Source of the DNA: Mucilaginibacter sp. KACC 22773
GTDB taxonomy: Bacteria > Bacteroidota > Bacteroidia > Sphingobacteriales > Sphingobacteriaceae
Direction: 5' to 3'
Assembly (NCBI RefSeq): GCF_028736215.1
Contig: NZ_CP117883.1
Location: 5,704,001-5,768,000, forward strand
DNA length: 64,000 nt
Each line of letters opens with the position of its first letter. The stretch's first letter is position 1. The translations under genes and the position numbers were made by a program. Shown in pieces: positions 17,852-27,318 of this stretch. The notes under the pieces are model-generated. The model was not told the DNA's origin. It searched no databases and saw nothing but the letters and a program-made list of their open reading frames with translations.

Positions 17852-18962
17852 AAAAGTGATCCTTTTTACCTTACAGACGTTTAGCAGCACCGGTGGAATT
17901 CAAAAAATGACCCGTACATTGGGGCATTCCTTATATCAGCTTTCGCAAAACATTAACTGGCATTTTGAGTTATGGTCGGCCTATGATAAAAACAACGACC
18001 TGATGCCACAATACCTGCCATCCGGCGCGTTTAAAGGTTTCGGTGTAAACAAAATAGGCTTTGTTTTAAGGGCCATAAGCAGGTCTGTAAAACCCGATAT
18101 AGTTATTTTGAGCCACATTAACCTTGCAGTTATTGGTTTATTTATAAAATTAGTTAATCCCAAATGCAAAGTATGGGTTATTGCCCACGGCATAGAAGTT
18201 TGGCGGCCACTCTCGCCGGTTAAAACATACATGTTAAAACGTTGCGACAAGGTTATATGTGTAAGCAATTTTACCCGTGGGCAAATGATAATAAGGCACA
18301 ATCTTAACCCCGCTGTTTGCACCGTACTGAATAATGCAATTGACCCTTTTATGAAATTGCCTGTCAATTTTCAAAAACCGCGGCATTTGTTGGCCCGCTA
18401 TAAATTAAACCCGGAACAGCCTGTAATTTTCACCCTCACCCGCCTGGCATCTACTGAGCAATACAAGGGTTACGAGCATGTTATACAAGCTGTAAGTAAA
18501 ATAAAAAGCAGCTATCCCGATATCAAGTATATCCTGGCTGGGAAGTACGATGCCAAAGAAGAGGTCAGAATAAAAAAACTGATAGCACAACACAGCGTAA
18601 CCGAACAAGTAATTTTGACCGGCTTTATTGAGGAAGATGAGCTATCTGATCACTTTTTACTGGCCGATGTGTTTGTGTTGCCAAGCAAAAAAGAAGGATT
18701 TGGCATTGTATTTATTGAGGCGCTGGCCTGCGGCCTGCCTGTTATTTGCGGCAATGCCGATGGTAGCATTGATGCTATAAGGGACGGTGAGTTGGGCAAA
18801 GCCATCAATGCCGATGATCCTGCCCAGCTATACAATTGCATTACCGGCTACTTAGACACCCCATTGACACCGGCAAGACGCGAAAATTTACAAAAAAAAT
18901 GCTTGATGTATTTTAATGAAACAGATTATATGAAAAAATTACAACTGCTACTAAACGAATGA
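17844..18962 (+). CDS. Family 4 glycosyltransferase
   Basis: The product of about 372 residues has the GT-B fold of GT4 enzymes: an N-terminal Gly-rich loop (FSSTGGIQKM), a middle VIFTLTRLASTEQYKGYEHV, and the C-terminal EX7E donor-binding motif EGFGIVFIEALACGLPVI. I place the start at the ATG at 17844, which overlaps the asnB stop by eight bases; an ATG eight codons upstream would give a longer overlap. It would retain sugar stereochemistry and act on the lipid-linked glycan. It directly precedes the ABC exporter genes. Confidence 0.92.
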   Translation: MSKKVILFTLQTFSSTGGIQKMTRTLGHSLYQLSQNINWHFELWSAYDKNNDLMPQYLPSGAFKGFGVNKIGFVLRAISRSVKPDIVILSHINLAVIGLFIKLVNPKCKVWVIAHGIEVWRPLSPVKTYMLKRCDKVICVSNFTRGQMIIRHNLNPAVCTVLNNAIDPFMKLPVNFQKPRHLLARYKLNPEQPVIFTLTRLASTEQYKGYEHVIQAVSKIKSSYPDIKYILAGKYDAKEEVRIKKLIAQHSVTEQVILTGFIEEDELSDHFLLADVFVLPSKKEGFGIVFIEALACGLPVICGNADGSIDAIRDGELGKAINADDPAQLYNCITGYLDTPLTPARRENLQKKCLMYFNETDYMKKLQLLLNE

Positions 18963-19822
18963 GTATACCTATAGAAGAAGAATGGGATATTGAATTAAGC
19001 CCGAATGGCAGCCTGCTCGATTTAAAGCTGAAAGACGTATGGCATTACCGCGATTTGCTGATGCTGCTGGTACGCCGCGATTTTGTTTCTTTTTATAAAC
19101 AAACCATCCTTGGGCCTTTGTGGTTTTTTATCCAACCTGTATTTACAACCATTATATACACTTTTGTATTTGGAAACCTGGCCAACATATCTGCCGATAA
19201 TTTAGACAAGCCTTTGTTTTACATGGCCGGCATTACCGCCTGGAATTATTTTGCTGATTGCCTCATCAAAACGTCGGCAGTATTTGTAACAAATGCTGGC
19301 TTATTTGGTAAAGTTTATTTCCCAAGGCTAATTGTTCCGTTAAGCATTGTTGTTTCCAATCTCATTCGTTTTGCAGTGCAGATGGCGCTTTTTGTGCTAA
19401 CTATGATATTTTATTCTATAAAAGGTTCAAATGTTCATCCCAATGCCTACCTTTTGCTGTTTCCGTTTTTGCTTATATTAATGGCTATGCTGGGCTTAGC
19501 GCTTGGAATGATCATATCTGCATTAACCACAAAATACCGCGACCTTAGTTTTCTGATCACTTTCGGCATACAGCTTATGATGTATCTGACAACGGTTATA
19601 TATCCTTTGTCTGCCGTAAAAGAAAAGTATCCCAAATATGCCTGGCTGGTAGAGTACAACCCGATGACGCCCATAATAGAAGCTTTCAGGTATGGTTTTT
19701 TAGGCAAGGGAACATTTAGCATGTTATCGCTGGGTATAACAACCCTAATAACTACTGTTATACTTTTAGCTGGAATAATAATTTTTAACCGCGTTGAACG
19801 CACCTTTGTTGATACTGTATAA
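18959..19822 (+). CDS. ABC-2 type polysaccharide exporter permease (Wzm-like)
   Basis: The 287-residue membrane protein has six hydrophobic segments and the family features DLLMLLVRRDFVSFYKQTIL near the N-terminus and VIYPLSAV/PKYAWLVEYNPMTPIIEAFR near the C-terminus. With the following ATPase it would move undecaprenyl-linked or otherwise finished glycan across the inner membrane. It overlaps the upstream GT4 by four bases and ends six bases before the ATPase gene, so the pair is translated together. Confidence 0.93.
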   Translation: MSIPIEEEWDIELSPNGSLLDLKLKDVWHYRDLLMLLVRRDFVSFYKQTILGPLWFFIQPVFTTIIYTFVFGNLANISADNLDKPLFYMAGITAWNYFADCLIKTSAVFVTNAGLFGKVYFPRLIVPLSIVVSNLIRFAVQMALFVLTMIFYSIKGSNVHPNAYLLLFPFLLILMAMLGLALGMIISALTTKYRDLSFLITFGIQLMMYLTTVIYPLSAVKEKYPKYAWLVEYNPMTPIIEAFRYGFLGKGTFSMLSLGITTLITTVILLAGIIIFNRVERTFVDTV

Positions 19823-19827
19823 AAAAT

Positions 19828-21099
19828 ATGTCACCGGTAATTAAAGTCGAAAACCTTTCAAAAGCTTATCAACTGGGCGAAATAGGCACCGGTACCTTAT
19901 CCCGCGACCTGGAACGCTATTGGGCCAGGATCCGTGGCAAAGAAGACCCCTTTTTGAAAATAGGCGAGGTTAATGATCGCTCAAAAAAAGGCGATAGTGA
20001 TGTTGTCTGGAGTTTGAAAGATATAAACTTTGATATTCAACAAGGCGATGCTATTGGTATTATAGGCCGCAATGGTGCTGGCAAAAGTACACTTCTGAAA
20101 ATATTAAGCCGGGTTACTGCCCCTACAACCGGATCGGTAAAAATAAAGGGGCGTATAGCCAGCCTGCTTGAAGTTGGTACGGGCTTTCATCCCGAACTAA
20201 GCGGCCGCGAAAACATTTACCTCAATGGCGCCATCCTGGGAATGCGAAAAGCCGAAATAAAACGGAAGTTTGATGAAATAGTTGATTTTTCGGGCGTTGA
20301 ACGTTATGTTGATACGCCGGTAAAACGCTACTCGTCTGGAATGTATGTGCGCCTGGCCTTTGCGGTGGCCGCCCACCTGGAATCGGAAATTTTGATAGTT
20401 GATGAAGTGTTGGCCGTTGGCGATGCGGAATTTCAGAAAAAATGCCTGGGCAAAATGGGCGATGTAAGCAAAGGTGAAGGACGAACAATACTATTTGTAA
20501 GCCACAATATGGCGGCAATACAAAAGCTTTGTAAACATGGCATGTTACTGGAAAACGGGAAGCTGATATGCATCGGAAAAACAGAAAGCGTTATTGACCA
20601 GTACTTACAGGATTCGAAGGTAAAAAAAGCCGTGTTCGAAATCCCGTTGCCCCATAACGCCGACGAAATGATTGGCTATACTTCAAAAATACAAATTGAA
20701 AATAGTTACGGCAACGTTATCCAGGAGATACCGGTTGGCCAAAATTGGCAAATACGCGTATTTTTTAAAATCAATAAAAAAGCACAACACTTTATTATTG
20801 GATTGGGCATCAATAGTTTTATCGATGTTAACATTAGCACCTCCTGGAGCACAAAAACAGATTTGGATGAAGGTTATTATGAAGCCGTTTTTAAAGAAAC
20901 GCACTTAATACTTGCGCCTGGCAATTATAACTTAACAGTTGGGCTTTCTAACTTTGAACGATCAGTTCATTACCTTGAAAATGTGGCCTCATTTGTCATA
21001 TCAGAAGCAACAGATACGTTCATAGATAGCTCAATTGTCAGAACGACTAATGTTGGGTTCCTGCTCAATCCCATGCAGGTAGAAATTTCTTCGCTATAA
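19828..21099 (+). CDS. ABC-2 exporter ATPase with C-terminal glycan-binding domain (Wzt-like)
   Basis: The 423-residue protein has Walker A GRNGAGKST (80-88), the signature YSSGMYVRLAF, and Walker B ILIVDEVLAVGD. After about residue 265 it continues with a beta-rich domain of some 150 residues, like the Wzt C-terminal domain that recognises a terminal cap on O-antigen in E. coli O8/O9a. That extension suggests that export depends on the non-reducing end of the chain. A preceding family-specific stretch around residues 1-55 is also typical of Wzt proteins of Bacteroidota. Confidence 0.93.
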   Translation: MSPVIKVENLSKAYQLGEIGTGTLSRDLERYWARIRGKEDPFLKIGEVNDRSKKGDSDVVWSLKDINFDIQQGDAIGIIGRNGAGKSTLLKILSRVTAPTTGSVKIKGRIASLLEVGTGFHPELSGRENIYLNGAILGMRKAEIKRKFDEIVDFSGVERYVDTPVKRYSSGMYVRLAFAVAAHLESEILIVDEVLAVGDAEFQKKCLGKMGDVSKGEGRTILFVSHNMAAIQKLCKHGMLLENGKLICIGKTESVIDQYLQDSKVKKAVFEIPLPHNADEMIGYTSKIQIENSYGNVIQEIPVGQNWQIRVFFKINKKAQHFIIGLGINSFIDVNISTSWSTKTDLDEGYYEAVFKETHLILAPGNYNLTVGLSNFERSVHYLENVASFVISEATDTFIDSSIVRTTNVGFLLNPMQVEISSL

Positions 21100-21155
21100 T
21101 AAATTGCAAAAGGTATCCCGGTTTGACTGCGGCACCAATTTATTAAAAAACAATA

Positions 21156-22013
21156 ATGCTTATTGTTAAACTACAGGGCGGCCTTGGTAACCAAATGTTT
21201 CAATATGCTGCCGCCAGGAGCATATGCGGCAACAAACCGGTATATTTTGATCTGAATTTTTTAAGCAGCAATACCACAAGCACAAACACACTTACTGCAA
21301 GGCATTTTGAATTAGCAATTTTTAACAATATCCGGTTCAAAACGGCAAACAGGTTTATGAAACCTTTAATAGAAAGCAGGAAAGTTTTTTACAGGTATCT
21401 TAAACGTATCCTGACGCCCCGGGCAGTGTTCATCTGTCAAACAGAAAATAATGAGTTTATCAATCTTCAGGCAATAACCTCACCTGCAATTTATTTGGAT
21501 GGCTATTTTCAAAATGAAGATTATTTTAAACCGATAAGAGAACAACTTTTACACGATTTTAAATTTCCGGCAGGAAACATCGAAAAAAAGGATGCGATAC
21601 TCGAAGCATTAAACCCGGTAAGCATTCACGTACGCCGCGGAGATTATTTGAGGCCCGAGGTAAACGCATTTCATGGCACGCTACCTCTATCTTACTATCA
21701 ACAGGCAAAAGATAAATTAGAAATGCAGGTAAGCAGCCCTCATTATTTTGTTTTTTCGGATGACCCGGAATGGTGCAGGTTAAACTTTGATTTCCTGGGT
21801 GATAAGGTTACCATTGTTTCAGGGGCCTCGGCCAACACCTGGGAAGACATGTACCTGATGAGCCTGTGCAGCCACAACATTATTGCCAACAGCAGCTACA
21901 GCTGGTGGGGCGCATGGTTAAATAACAATCCCGATAAGGTGGTTATTGCACCTGATAACTGGTTTGTATCGGCTAAAACAGACATTGTTCCGTTAAATTG
22001 GATAAAGATTTAG
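21156..22013 (+). CDS. Family 11 alpha-1,2-fucosyltransferase-like glycosyltransferase
   Basis: The 285-residue protein begins with the GT11 motif LQGGLGNQMFQYAAA and has the donor-binding HVRRGDY at 158-164 and SSYSWWGAWL near the C-terminus. GT11 enzymes transfer fucose from GDP-fucose, usually to galactose in alpha-1,2 linkage, so fucose is a likely component of this glycan. The GDP-fucose synthesis genes are not in the window. The next gene starts inside its last codons. Confidence 0.93.
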   Translation: MLIVKLQGGLGNQMFQYAAARSICGNKPVYFDLNFLSSNTTSTNTLTARHFELAIFNNIRFKTANRFMKPLIESRKVFYRYLKRILTPRAVFICQTENNEFINLQAITSPAIYLDGYFQNEDYFKPIREQLLHDFKFPAGNIEKKDAILEALNPVSIHVRRGDYLRPEVNAFHGTLPLSYYQQAKDKLEMQVSSPHYFVFSDDPEWCRLNFDFLGDKVTIVSGASANTWEDMYLMSLCSHNIIANSSYSWWGAWLNNNPDKVVIAPDNWFVSAKTDIVPLNWIKI

Positions 22014-22915
22014 TTTCTGTAATAATGCCCGCGTATAACGCGGCAAATTATATTGCCGAAAGTATTGAAAGCGTTATCAACCAATCATATCCTCACTGGG
22101 AATTGCTTGTTGTTGATGATGGATCCACAGATGACACAGCCACAATAGTAAAGCGTTTTGGAGCTACCGACCAAAGGATTAAATACCTGTATCAACAAAA
22201 TGGCAGACAGGGAAAAGCCCGTAACCTGGCCATACAAAACAGTAATGGCAAATACATAGCCTTTTTAGATGCCGACGATAAATGGACAAGCGATAAACTG
22301 ACCATCCAGACGAAACTGATATCAGAAGATAAAAATACCGACCTACTTTTTTCACAAGGCTATAGCCTTACAAACAGCCAGGTTGAAGATTATAATGTAG
22401 AAGTAAAAACGGCTTGGAACAGCGATAATTTCGCCGATTTTGTTCAACAAAACCGTATCCCTATTCTTGCTGTATTGGTAAAAAAAGAAGCTTTGCTACA
22501 GGTGGGCGGATTTACAGAGGATGCTGATATCCAAAACGCAGAAGATTACCACCTTTGGTTAAAATTACTTATTGCGGATAAAGTGTTTAAATCAATTCCC
22601 GACAGGCTTTTTTATTACCGGGTACATAGCAACCAATCAACCTTTCAAAATACAGGTATCGCTGCGCCTATATTTCACGCTTATAGCAATTTGCTTAAAG
22701 AACACGCCCCCGATAAATTCAGACAGGTACTTATAGATAAAGTGAAATGGTACATCTTTAATCAAGACTTCCATTCCCAATGTCTCAATCTTATCATATC
22801 CCATCTTAATTACAAAGGGAAGAAGATGGTGACCTTTGTTATTAAAAAACTTTTTGCAAAGCCCGAACCTGTATCGCAAAGGGCAGTATTTAAACTCGTT
22901 TCTGTTTTTGGGTGA
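21998..22915 (+). CDS. Family 2 glycosyltransferase
   Basis: The 305-residue product has SVIMPAYNAANYIAESI at the N-terminus, VVDDGSTDD at 38-46 and DADD at 91-94, all typical of GT2. The best start is TTG at 21998, because the first ATG (at MPAYN) would remove the first beta strand. The TTG overlaps the GT11 stop by 16 bases. The acceptor and donor are unknown. Confidence 0.88.
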   Translation: MDKDLVSVIMPAYNAANYIAESIESVINQSYPHWELLVVDDGSTDDTATIVKRFGATDQRIKYLYQQNGRQGKARNLAIQNSNGKYIAFLDADDKWTSDKLTIQTKLISEDKNTDLLFSQGYSLTNSQVEDYNVEVKTAWNSDNFADFVQQNRIPILAVLVKKEALLQVGGFTEDADIQNAEDYHLWLKLLIADKVFKSIPDRLFYYRVHSNQSTFQNTGIAAPIFHAYSNLLKEHAPDKFRQVLIDKVKWYIFNQDFHSQCLNLIISHLNYKGKKMVTFVIKKLFAKPEPVSQRAVFKLVSVFG

Positions 22916-22955
22916 TGTGTATATTCAAACCGGTTATATCCTTATTCGTTAAATC

Positions 22956-23831
22956 GTGTTTAAATTATCAGTCATAATTTGCGTGTTTAATGAAGAAATG
23001 TGCTTAATTGAGGCATTAAGATCCCTATACCACAACGATATTTATAAACAAACTGAGGTAATTATTATTGACGACTGCTCAACAAATCCCGTTACATTAA
23101 GGCTTTTACATTTGCTGGCAAAACTTACCAAATACAACGTGATTTATAGCCAACAGAACCTTGGCCTATCCAATTCACGTAACATCGGTTTTGCAAACGC
23201 CACCACCCCGTATATATTACCACTTGATGCCGACGATATTTTCCCCGAACATGCCATTGATGATATTTATACGGCCTTTACTCAAAATCCTGGGTTTGAC
23301 TTTATAGTTGGCAATTATTACCTTAATGACGTACAAACCGGCCAAACCGGGGTTGTAGATTGCAGCGGCATAACAACGGCAGGCACAGTCGACATTAAAA
23401 AACTGGGGATAGATTGGAAACTATTGGGTACAAGCCCATGCAAAAAAGCCGCCTGGGAAAAAGTTGGCGGCTATAACCTCAAATACTCCTACTCGGTACA
23501 GGATGTTGATTTTTGGATCAGGGTGATAACAAGTGGCAGCCAGGGTTTTTACTTAAGCAAGCCCATTTACGCCTGGAATAAGTCGGCAACGGGCATGAAT
23601 ATGAGCTTTAACCGGCTTGATATGGTTAAGCTTATGGAAGATCACCGGGAGTTTTATTTGTTAAATAATACCGCTGCCTACCTGGACAACAGGATATTTG
23701 AGGCCTACTATCCATATAAACAAAAAAATGTTTTACTGCCACTGGGCAAAAAATCCTTCTGGGGGCTAAGGCCCGTTAATAAGCTTCGGCTGATCCGTTT
23801 TTACGCCGCAACCATATTTAATGGCGCTTAA
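22956..23831 (+). CDS. Family 2 glycosyltransferase
   Basis: This 291-residue GT2 protein shows KLSVIICVFNEE at its N-terminus, IIDDCS at 37-42 and DADD at 91-94. It starts with GTG at 22956, 40 bases after the preceding gene, and its end overlaps the next gene by 11 bases. The stretch SYSVQDVDFWIRV near residue 185 matches the acceptor-side ED motif region of GT2 proteins. Specificity cannot be predicted. Confidence 0.88.
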   Translation: MFKLSVIICVFNEEMCLIEALRSLYHNDIYKQTEVIIIDDCSTNPVTLRLLHLLAKLTKYNVIYSQQNLGLSNSRNIGFANATTPYILPLDADDIFPEHAIDDIYTAFTQNPGFDFIVGNYYLNDVQTGQTGVVDCSGITTAGTVDIKKLGIDWKLLGTSPCKKAAWEKVGGYNLKYSYSVQDVDFWIRVITSGSQGFYLSKPIYAWNKSATGMNMSFNRLDMVKLMEDHREFYLLNNTAAYLDNRIFEAYYPYKQKNVLLPLGKKSFWGLRPVNKLRLIRFYAATIFNGA

Positions 23832-24663
23832 ACCTGTTAACGATCCCAAAATTTCTATCATAATCCCAACGTACAACGCGGCGGGAACTTTGGCTAAATG
23901 CCTGGACAGCATTGTTAACCAAGACTACGCCAATATGGAGGTATGGTTGATGGATGGACTATCTACTGATGATACGTTAAACATTATCAAACAATATCAA
24001 TTTGCCTTCCCTTATATAAACTTTGTATCCGAAAAAGACAATGGCATTTATGACGCTATGAATAAGGGAATAAACAAATGTAATGGCGATTGGCTATATT
24101 TTTTAGGGAGCGACGATACATTATACAATGATAAGGTAATTACGTCGGTGGCAAATGTTTCTAAAACAACCTCCGCCGGTGTTATTTATGGCAACGTAAA
24201 AATGCGGGGCCAAAACCAGTGGAACCTGGATAATGTAATTTTCAACGGCGAATACAATCTTGAAAAATTACTCGACCTTACCATAAATCACCAGGCCATG
24301 TTTTACAATAAGACGGTGTTTGAAAAGTGCGGTTTTTACAATTTAAAATATAAAACCAATGCCGATTATGATTTTAATTTACGATGCTATACCGCAACGG
24401 CATTTCAATATGTAAACATTGTTATAGCAAACTTTTTTGTTGGTGGCCAAAGCACCAATTTTCCTGACAATGAATTTCATAAAGACCGCGGTGCACTGTT
24501 TTTGAAATACTTTGGTAAAAAGATTTTTGGCAAGGAATTTATCAACTCGCGGCTTTATTTACAAAGAGCGGCCTTATCGGCCAACTCGCCGCTAAACATT
24601 TGGAAACGGGCCATATGTTTAATTGCTTATACCAAATTAAAACTTCAATCCGCCCTCACCTAA
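23821..24663 (+). CDS. Family 2 glycosyltransferase (WcaA/WfaV-like)
   Basis: The 280-residue protein has ISIIIPTYNAAGTLAKCLDS at 11-30, MDGLSTDDT at 44-52, EKDNGIYDAMNKGI at 71-84 and GSDD at 96-99. The GIYDAMNKG block is shared with the leftward GT2 at 11.3-12.1 kb, so the two belong to the same subgroup and may use similar donors. It overlaps the gene before it by 11 bases. Confidence 0.9.
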   Translation: MALKPVNDPKISIIIPTYNAAGTLAKCLDSIVNQDYANMEVWLMDGLSTDDTLNIIKQYQFAFPYINFVSEKDNGIYDAMNKGINKCNGDWLYFLGSDDTLYNDKVITSVANVSKTTSAGVIYGNVKMRGQNQWNLDNVIFNGEYNLEKLLDLTINHQAMFYNKTVFEKCGFYNLKYKTNADYDFNLRCYTATAFQYVNIVIANFFVGGQSTNFPDNEFHKDRGALFLKYFGKKIFGKEFINSRLYLQRAALSANSPLNIWKRAICLIAYTKLKLQSALT

Positions 24664-24664
24664 C

Positions 24665-25597
24665 GTGTTAAGTACACCTATTTTGTTCCTGATATTTAAC
24701 CGCCCGGACACCACGGAGAAGGTTTTTGCTGAAATCCGAAAACAACAGCCAAAGTACTTGTTTATTGCTGCCGACGGGCCGCGGGAACATAAACCTACCG
24801 ACATTGAACTGGGCAATCAGTGCAAGCAAATAGTATCACAAATTGATTGGGACTGCGAGGTAAAAACACTATATCAATCTAAAAACCTGGGCTGTGGGTT
24901 CGCGCCGGCTACAGCCATCACCTGGTTTTTTTCGCAGGTGGATGAAGGCATCATACTGGAAGATGACTGTATCCCTAATCAGAGTTTTTTTGAGTTTTGC
25001 GAAAATCTGTTAAAAAAATATCATAATGATGCCAGCGTAATGATGATTTGCGGTACCAGCTATCAGCCCAAACCATTAAATGCCGATACATACTATTTTT
25101 CACGATATCCGCATGCCTGGGGTTGGGCAACCTGGAAGCGGGCCTGGGCCAATTACAACTTTAAGCTGGATGATGAAACCGAAGCTGTAAGGACCAATGT
25201 GATACAAAACACATTTGCCAACAGCAGGGAACGCCGGCTTTGGGAAGGCAGTTTAAAAATGATTATCAACGGGCTTGATGCCTGGGATTATCAATGGATG
25301 TATTGGATTTGGAAAAATAACGGTCTATGCGCCGTACCATGGAAAAATATGGTTTCAAATATAGGCTTTGGCCCACACGCCACACATACTTTTGATAGCA
25401 ACTCGCACCAGAGCCAGATGGAACAACATACAATTATGGCTATTCACCATCCTCAAAAAATCAGCATTAATAAACAAGCCGATAATTATGAGCGATACAA
25501 TATATTGATAGGCTCAAACGCAGGGTATTACACCAATAAATTAAAATCTGTTATCAGCAGGTTTAGCAAACTTTGGGTACAAAAAAATGGCAAATAA
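24665..25597 (+). CDS. GT-A-like nucleotide-diphospho-sugar transferase (HlpA-like)
   Basis: The 310-residue product starts with GTG at 24665. It has TPILFLIFNRPDTTEKVF at the N-terminus, the acidic EDDC at 99-102, and HAWGWATWKRAW in the middle, a pattern I associate with a family annotated as hemolysin-related HlpA or nucleotide-diphospho-sugar transferases. It likely adds one residue of the glycan. It ends 11 bases inside the next gene. Confidence 0.75.
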   Translation: MLSTPILFLIFNRPDTTEKVFAEIRKQQPKYLFIAADGPREHKPTDIELGNQCKQIVSQIDWDCEVKTLYQSKNLGCGFAPATAITWFFSQVDEGIILEDDCIPNQSFFEFCENLLKKYHNDASVMMICGTSYQPKPLNADTYYFSRYPHAWGWATWKRAWANYNFKLDDETEAVRTNVIQNTFANSRERRLWEGSLKMIINGLDAWDYQWMYWIWKNNGLCAVPWKNMVSNIGFGPHATHTFDSNSHQSQMEQHTIMAIHHPQKISINKQADNYERYNILIGSNAGYYTNKLKSVISRFSKLWVQKNGK

Positions 25598-26372
25598 GCT
25601 TACCGCGGTAGTTATCCCAATATACAAACAACAGCTTTCTGATAATGAGGTTATTTCGCTAAAACAATGTTTATCTGTCTTAAAAAAACATCCTATCATA
25701 TTTGTAGGCCCAAACAAGCTAAATCCGGATGCCTATAAAAGCATTTGCGCCGATGCCGGGTTTAACTTGTTAACTTTTGATGATTGTTATTTTGAAAGCA
25801 TAGCCGGGTATAATCAATTAATGTTATCGCCCAGCTTTTATAAATCATTTTTTGACTATAAGTTTATCCTTATTTATCAGCTGGATGCCTATGTTTTTAA
25901 AGATGAATTGACCTACTGGTGCAATAAAAATTACGATTTCATTGGCGCACCGCATATGCCACATGAAAACCGGGACGGGCGGATGCAACTTTTGAAAGGT
26001 TATACAAAGTTTATAAATCTTATTAACCACCTTTTTAAAACAAACCATAAAATAAGCAATGTTGGCAACGGCGGCTTTTCTTTACGGAAAACCAAAGCCT
26101 GCTACTGGTTACTTAAAATATTAAAGGGAAAAGTTAAAGTCTGGGGAACCCATAATGAAGATGGCTTCTTTAAATATTGGGGAAACGTTTTTTACCCGTT
26201 TTTTAAATTACCGGCCGACGGAGTGGCTTTAAGGTTTTCGATAGAGGAATCTCCCCTCCTATCATTAAAAAAACTAAATGGCGAACTGCCCTTTGGCTGC
26301 CATGCTTTTGAAAAACATGAATGGGAAACCTGGAAGCCGCTGATCATAAAACATCATCAAACACTAAATTGA
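25587..26372 (+). CDS. DUF5672 family protein, putative glycosyltransferase
   Basis: The 261-residue protein matches the DUF5672 pattern: AVVIPIYK at the N-terminus, LIYQLDAYVF near residue 93, the NYDFIGAPHM block, VGNGGFSLRKT near residue 154, HNEDGFF, and a C-terminal PFGCHAFEK. DUF5672 proteins are found in glycan clusters and are thought to be transferases, but activity has not been shown to my knowledge. It overlaps genes on both sides. Confidence 0.8.
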   Translation: MANKLTAVVIPIYKQQLSDNEVISLKQCLSVLKKHPIIFVGPNKLNPDAYKSICADAGFNLLTFDDCYFESIAGYNQLMLSPSFYKSFFDYKFILIYQLDAYVFKDELTYWCNKNYDFIGAPHMPHENRDGRMQLLKGYTKFINLINHLFKTNHKISNVGNGGFSLRKTKACYWLLKILKGKVKVWGTHNEDGFFKYWGNVFYPFFKLPADGVALRFSIEESPLLSLKKLNGELPFGCHAFEKHEWETWKPLIIKHHQTLN

Positions 26373-27313
26373 ACCTCCCGCTTCCTGATCTTGCCGTATA
26401 CCGGTCGTTATTCCAAAAAAGAGGCGTGATTTACCCTTTACCCGTGGTGGAGTCGGCAAAAGATGGTTTGTTAAAATTGCTGCCGGCCCCGCCTGCAGGT
26501 AAAACCGGCTGGCCGTGGACAGAAGAAAGCAGCCCCGCTGCTTACGACGATAACACAACATGGCCTAAGCTAACTATTATTACGCCCTCTTATAACCAGG
26601 GCCGGTTTTTAGAGCAAACCATTCGCTCGGTATTGTTACAAAACTACCCTAACCTGGAGTATCTTGTAATTGATGGCGGCAGCACAGATAATTCTAAAGA
26701 TATCATCGAAAAATATTCGCCCTGGCTCAGTTACAGTCAAAGTGAAAAAGATAAGGGCCAAAGCCATGCCATTAATTTAGGCTTTAGCTTGGCATCCGGC
26801 GACTACATGGCCTGGATAAACAGTGATGATTATTATTTGAAGGATGTTTTTAGGTTAGTAGCCCGTGGCTTTATAGCGGGCAAGGTTGATTTTATATATG
26901 GCTATGCTTATAATTTTCACGTTAACACAGCGCGATTTGAACTTTTAAAAGTTAATCCGTTATTAGATTATTTTATCCGTATCCCTACGCTGCCGCAGCC
27001 CTCGTGCTTCTGGGCTGCCCGCATCCATCAGCCAATTAATGAGGCCTTGCAATGCTCGTTAGATTACGAGCTTTGGCTTCGCATTATTAAAGGCAATACA
27101 CGGCGGTTAATTAAACAGCCATTATCGGTTGCCAATGTGCATGAAGATGCTAAAACATCGAGCCCCTACCTGGATGCGGCACGAGAAAAAGACCACCAGC
27201 TTATTTGCAGCCAGGATGGCCATGGCCCGGTTTATGACTGGGATAAGAAAATGTTACTTTATCGGGCATACAACAGGATCATTAACATTTTAGACAAAAT
27301 TAGCTTTAAATAA
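26321..27313 (+). CDS. Family 2 glycosyltransferase with N-terminal extension
   Basis: The GT2 core begins near residue 83 (KLTIITPSYNQGRFLEQT), with IDGGSTDNS at 117-125 and NSDD at 167-170. About 65-80 residues precede it, including PLPDLAVYRSLFQKRG and a Pro-rich stretch. The ATG at 26321 overlaps the upstream gene by 52 bases; a TTG at 26369 would overlap only its stop codon and fits the pattern of the locus, so the true start may be that TTG. SEKDKGQSHAINLG is a feature of this GT2 subgroup. Confidence 0.87.
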   Translation: MGNLEAADHKTSSNTKLNLPLPDLAVYRSLFQKRGVIYPLPVVESAKDGLLKLLPAPPAGKTGWPWTEESSPAAYDDNTTWPKLTIITPSYNQGRFLEQTIRSVLLQNYPNLEYLVIDGGSTDNSKDIIEKYSPWLSYSQSEKDKGQSHAINLGFSLASGDYMAWINSDDYYLKDVFRLVARGFIAGKVDFIYGYAYNFHVNTARFELLKVNPLLDYFIRIPTLPQPSCFWAARIHQPINEALQCSLDYELWLRIIKGNTRRLIKQPLSVANVHEDAKTSSPYLDAAREKDHQLICSQDGHGPVYDWDKKMLLYRAYNRIINILDKISFK

Positions 27314-27318
27314 ACCCA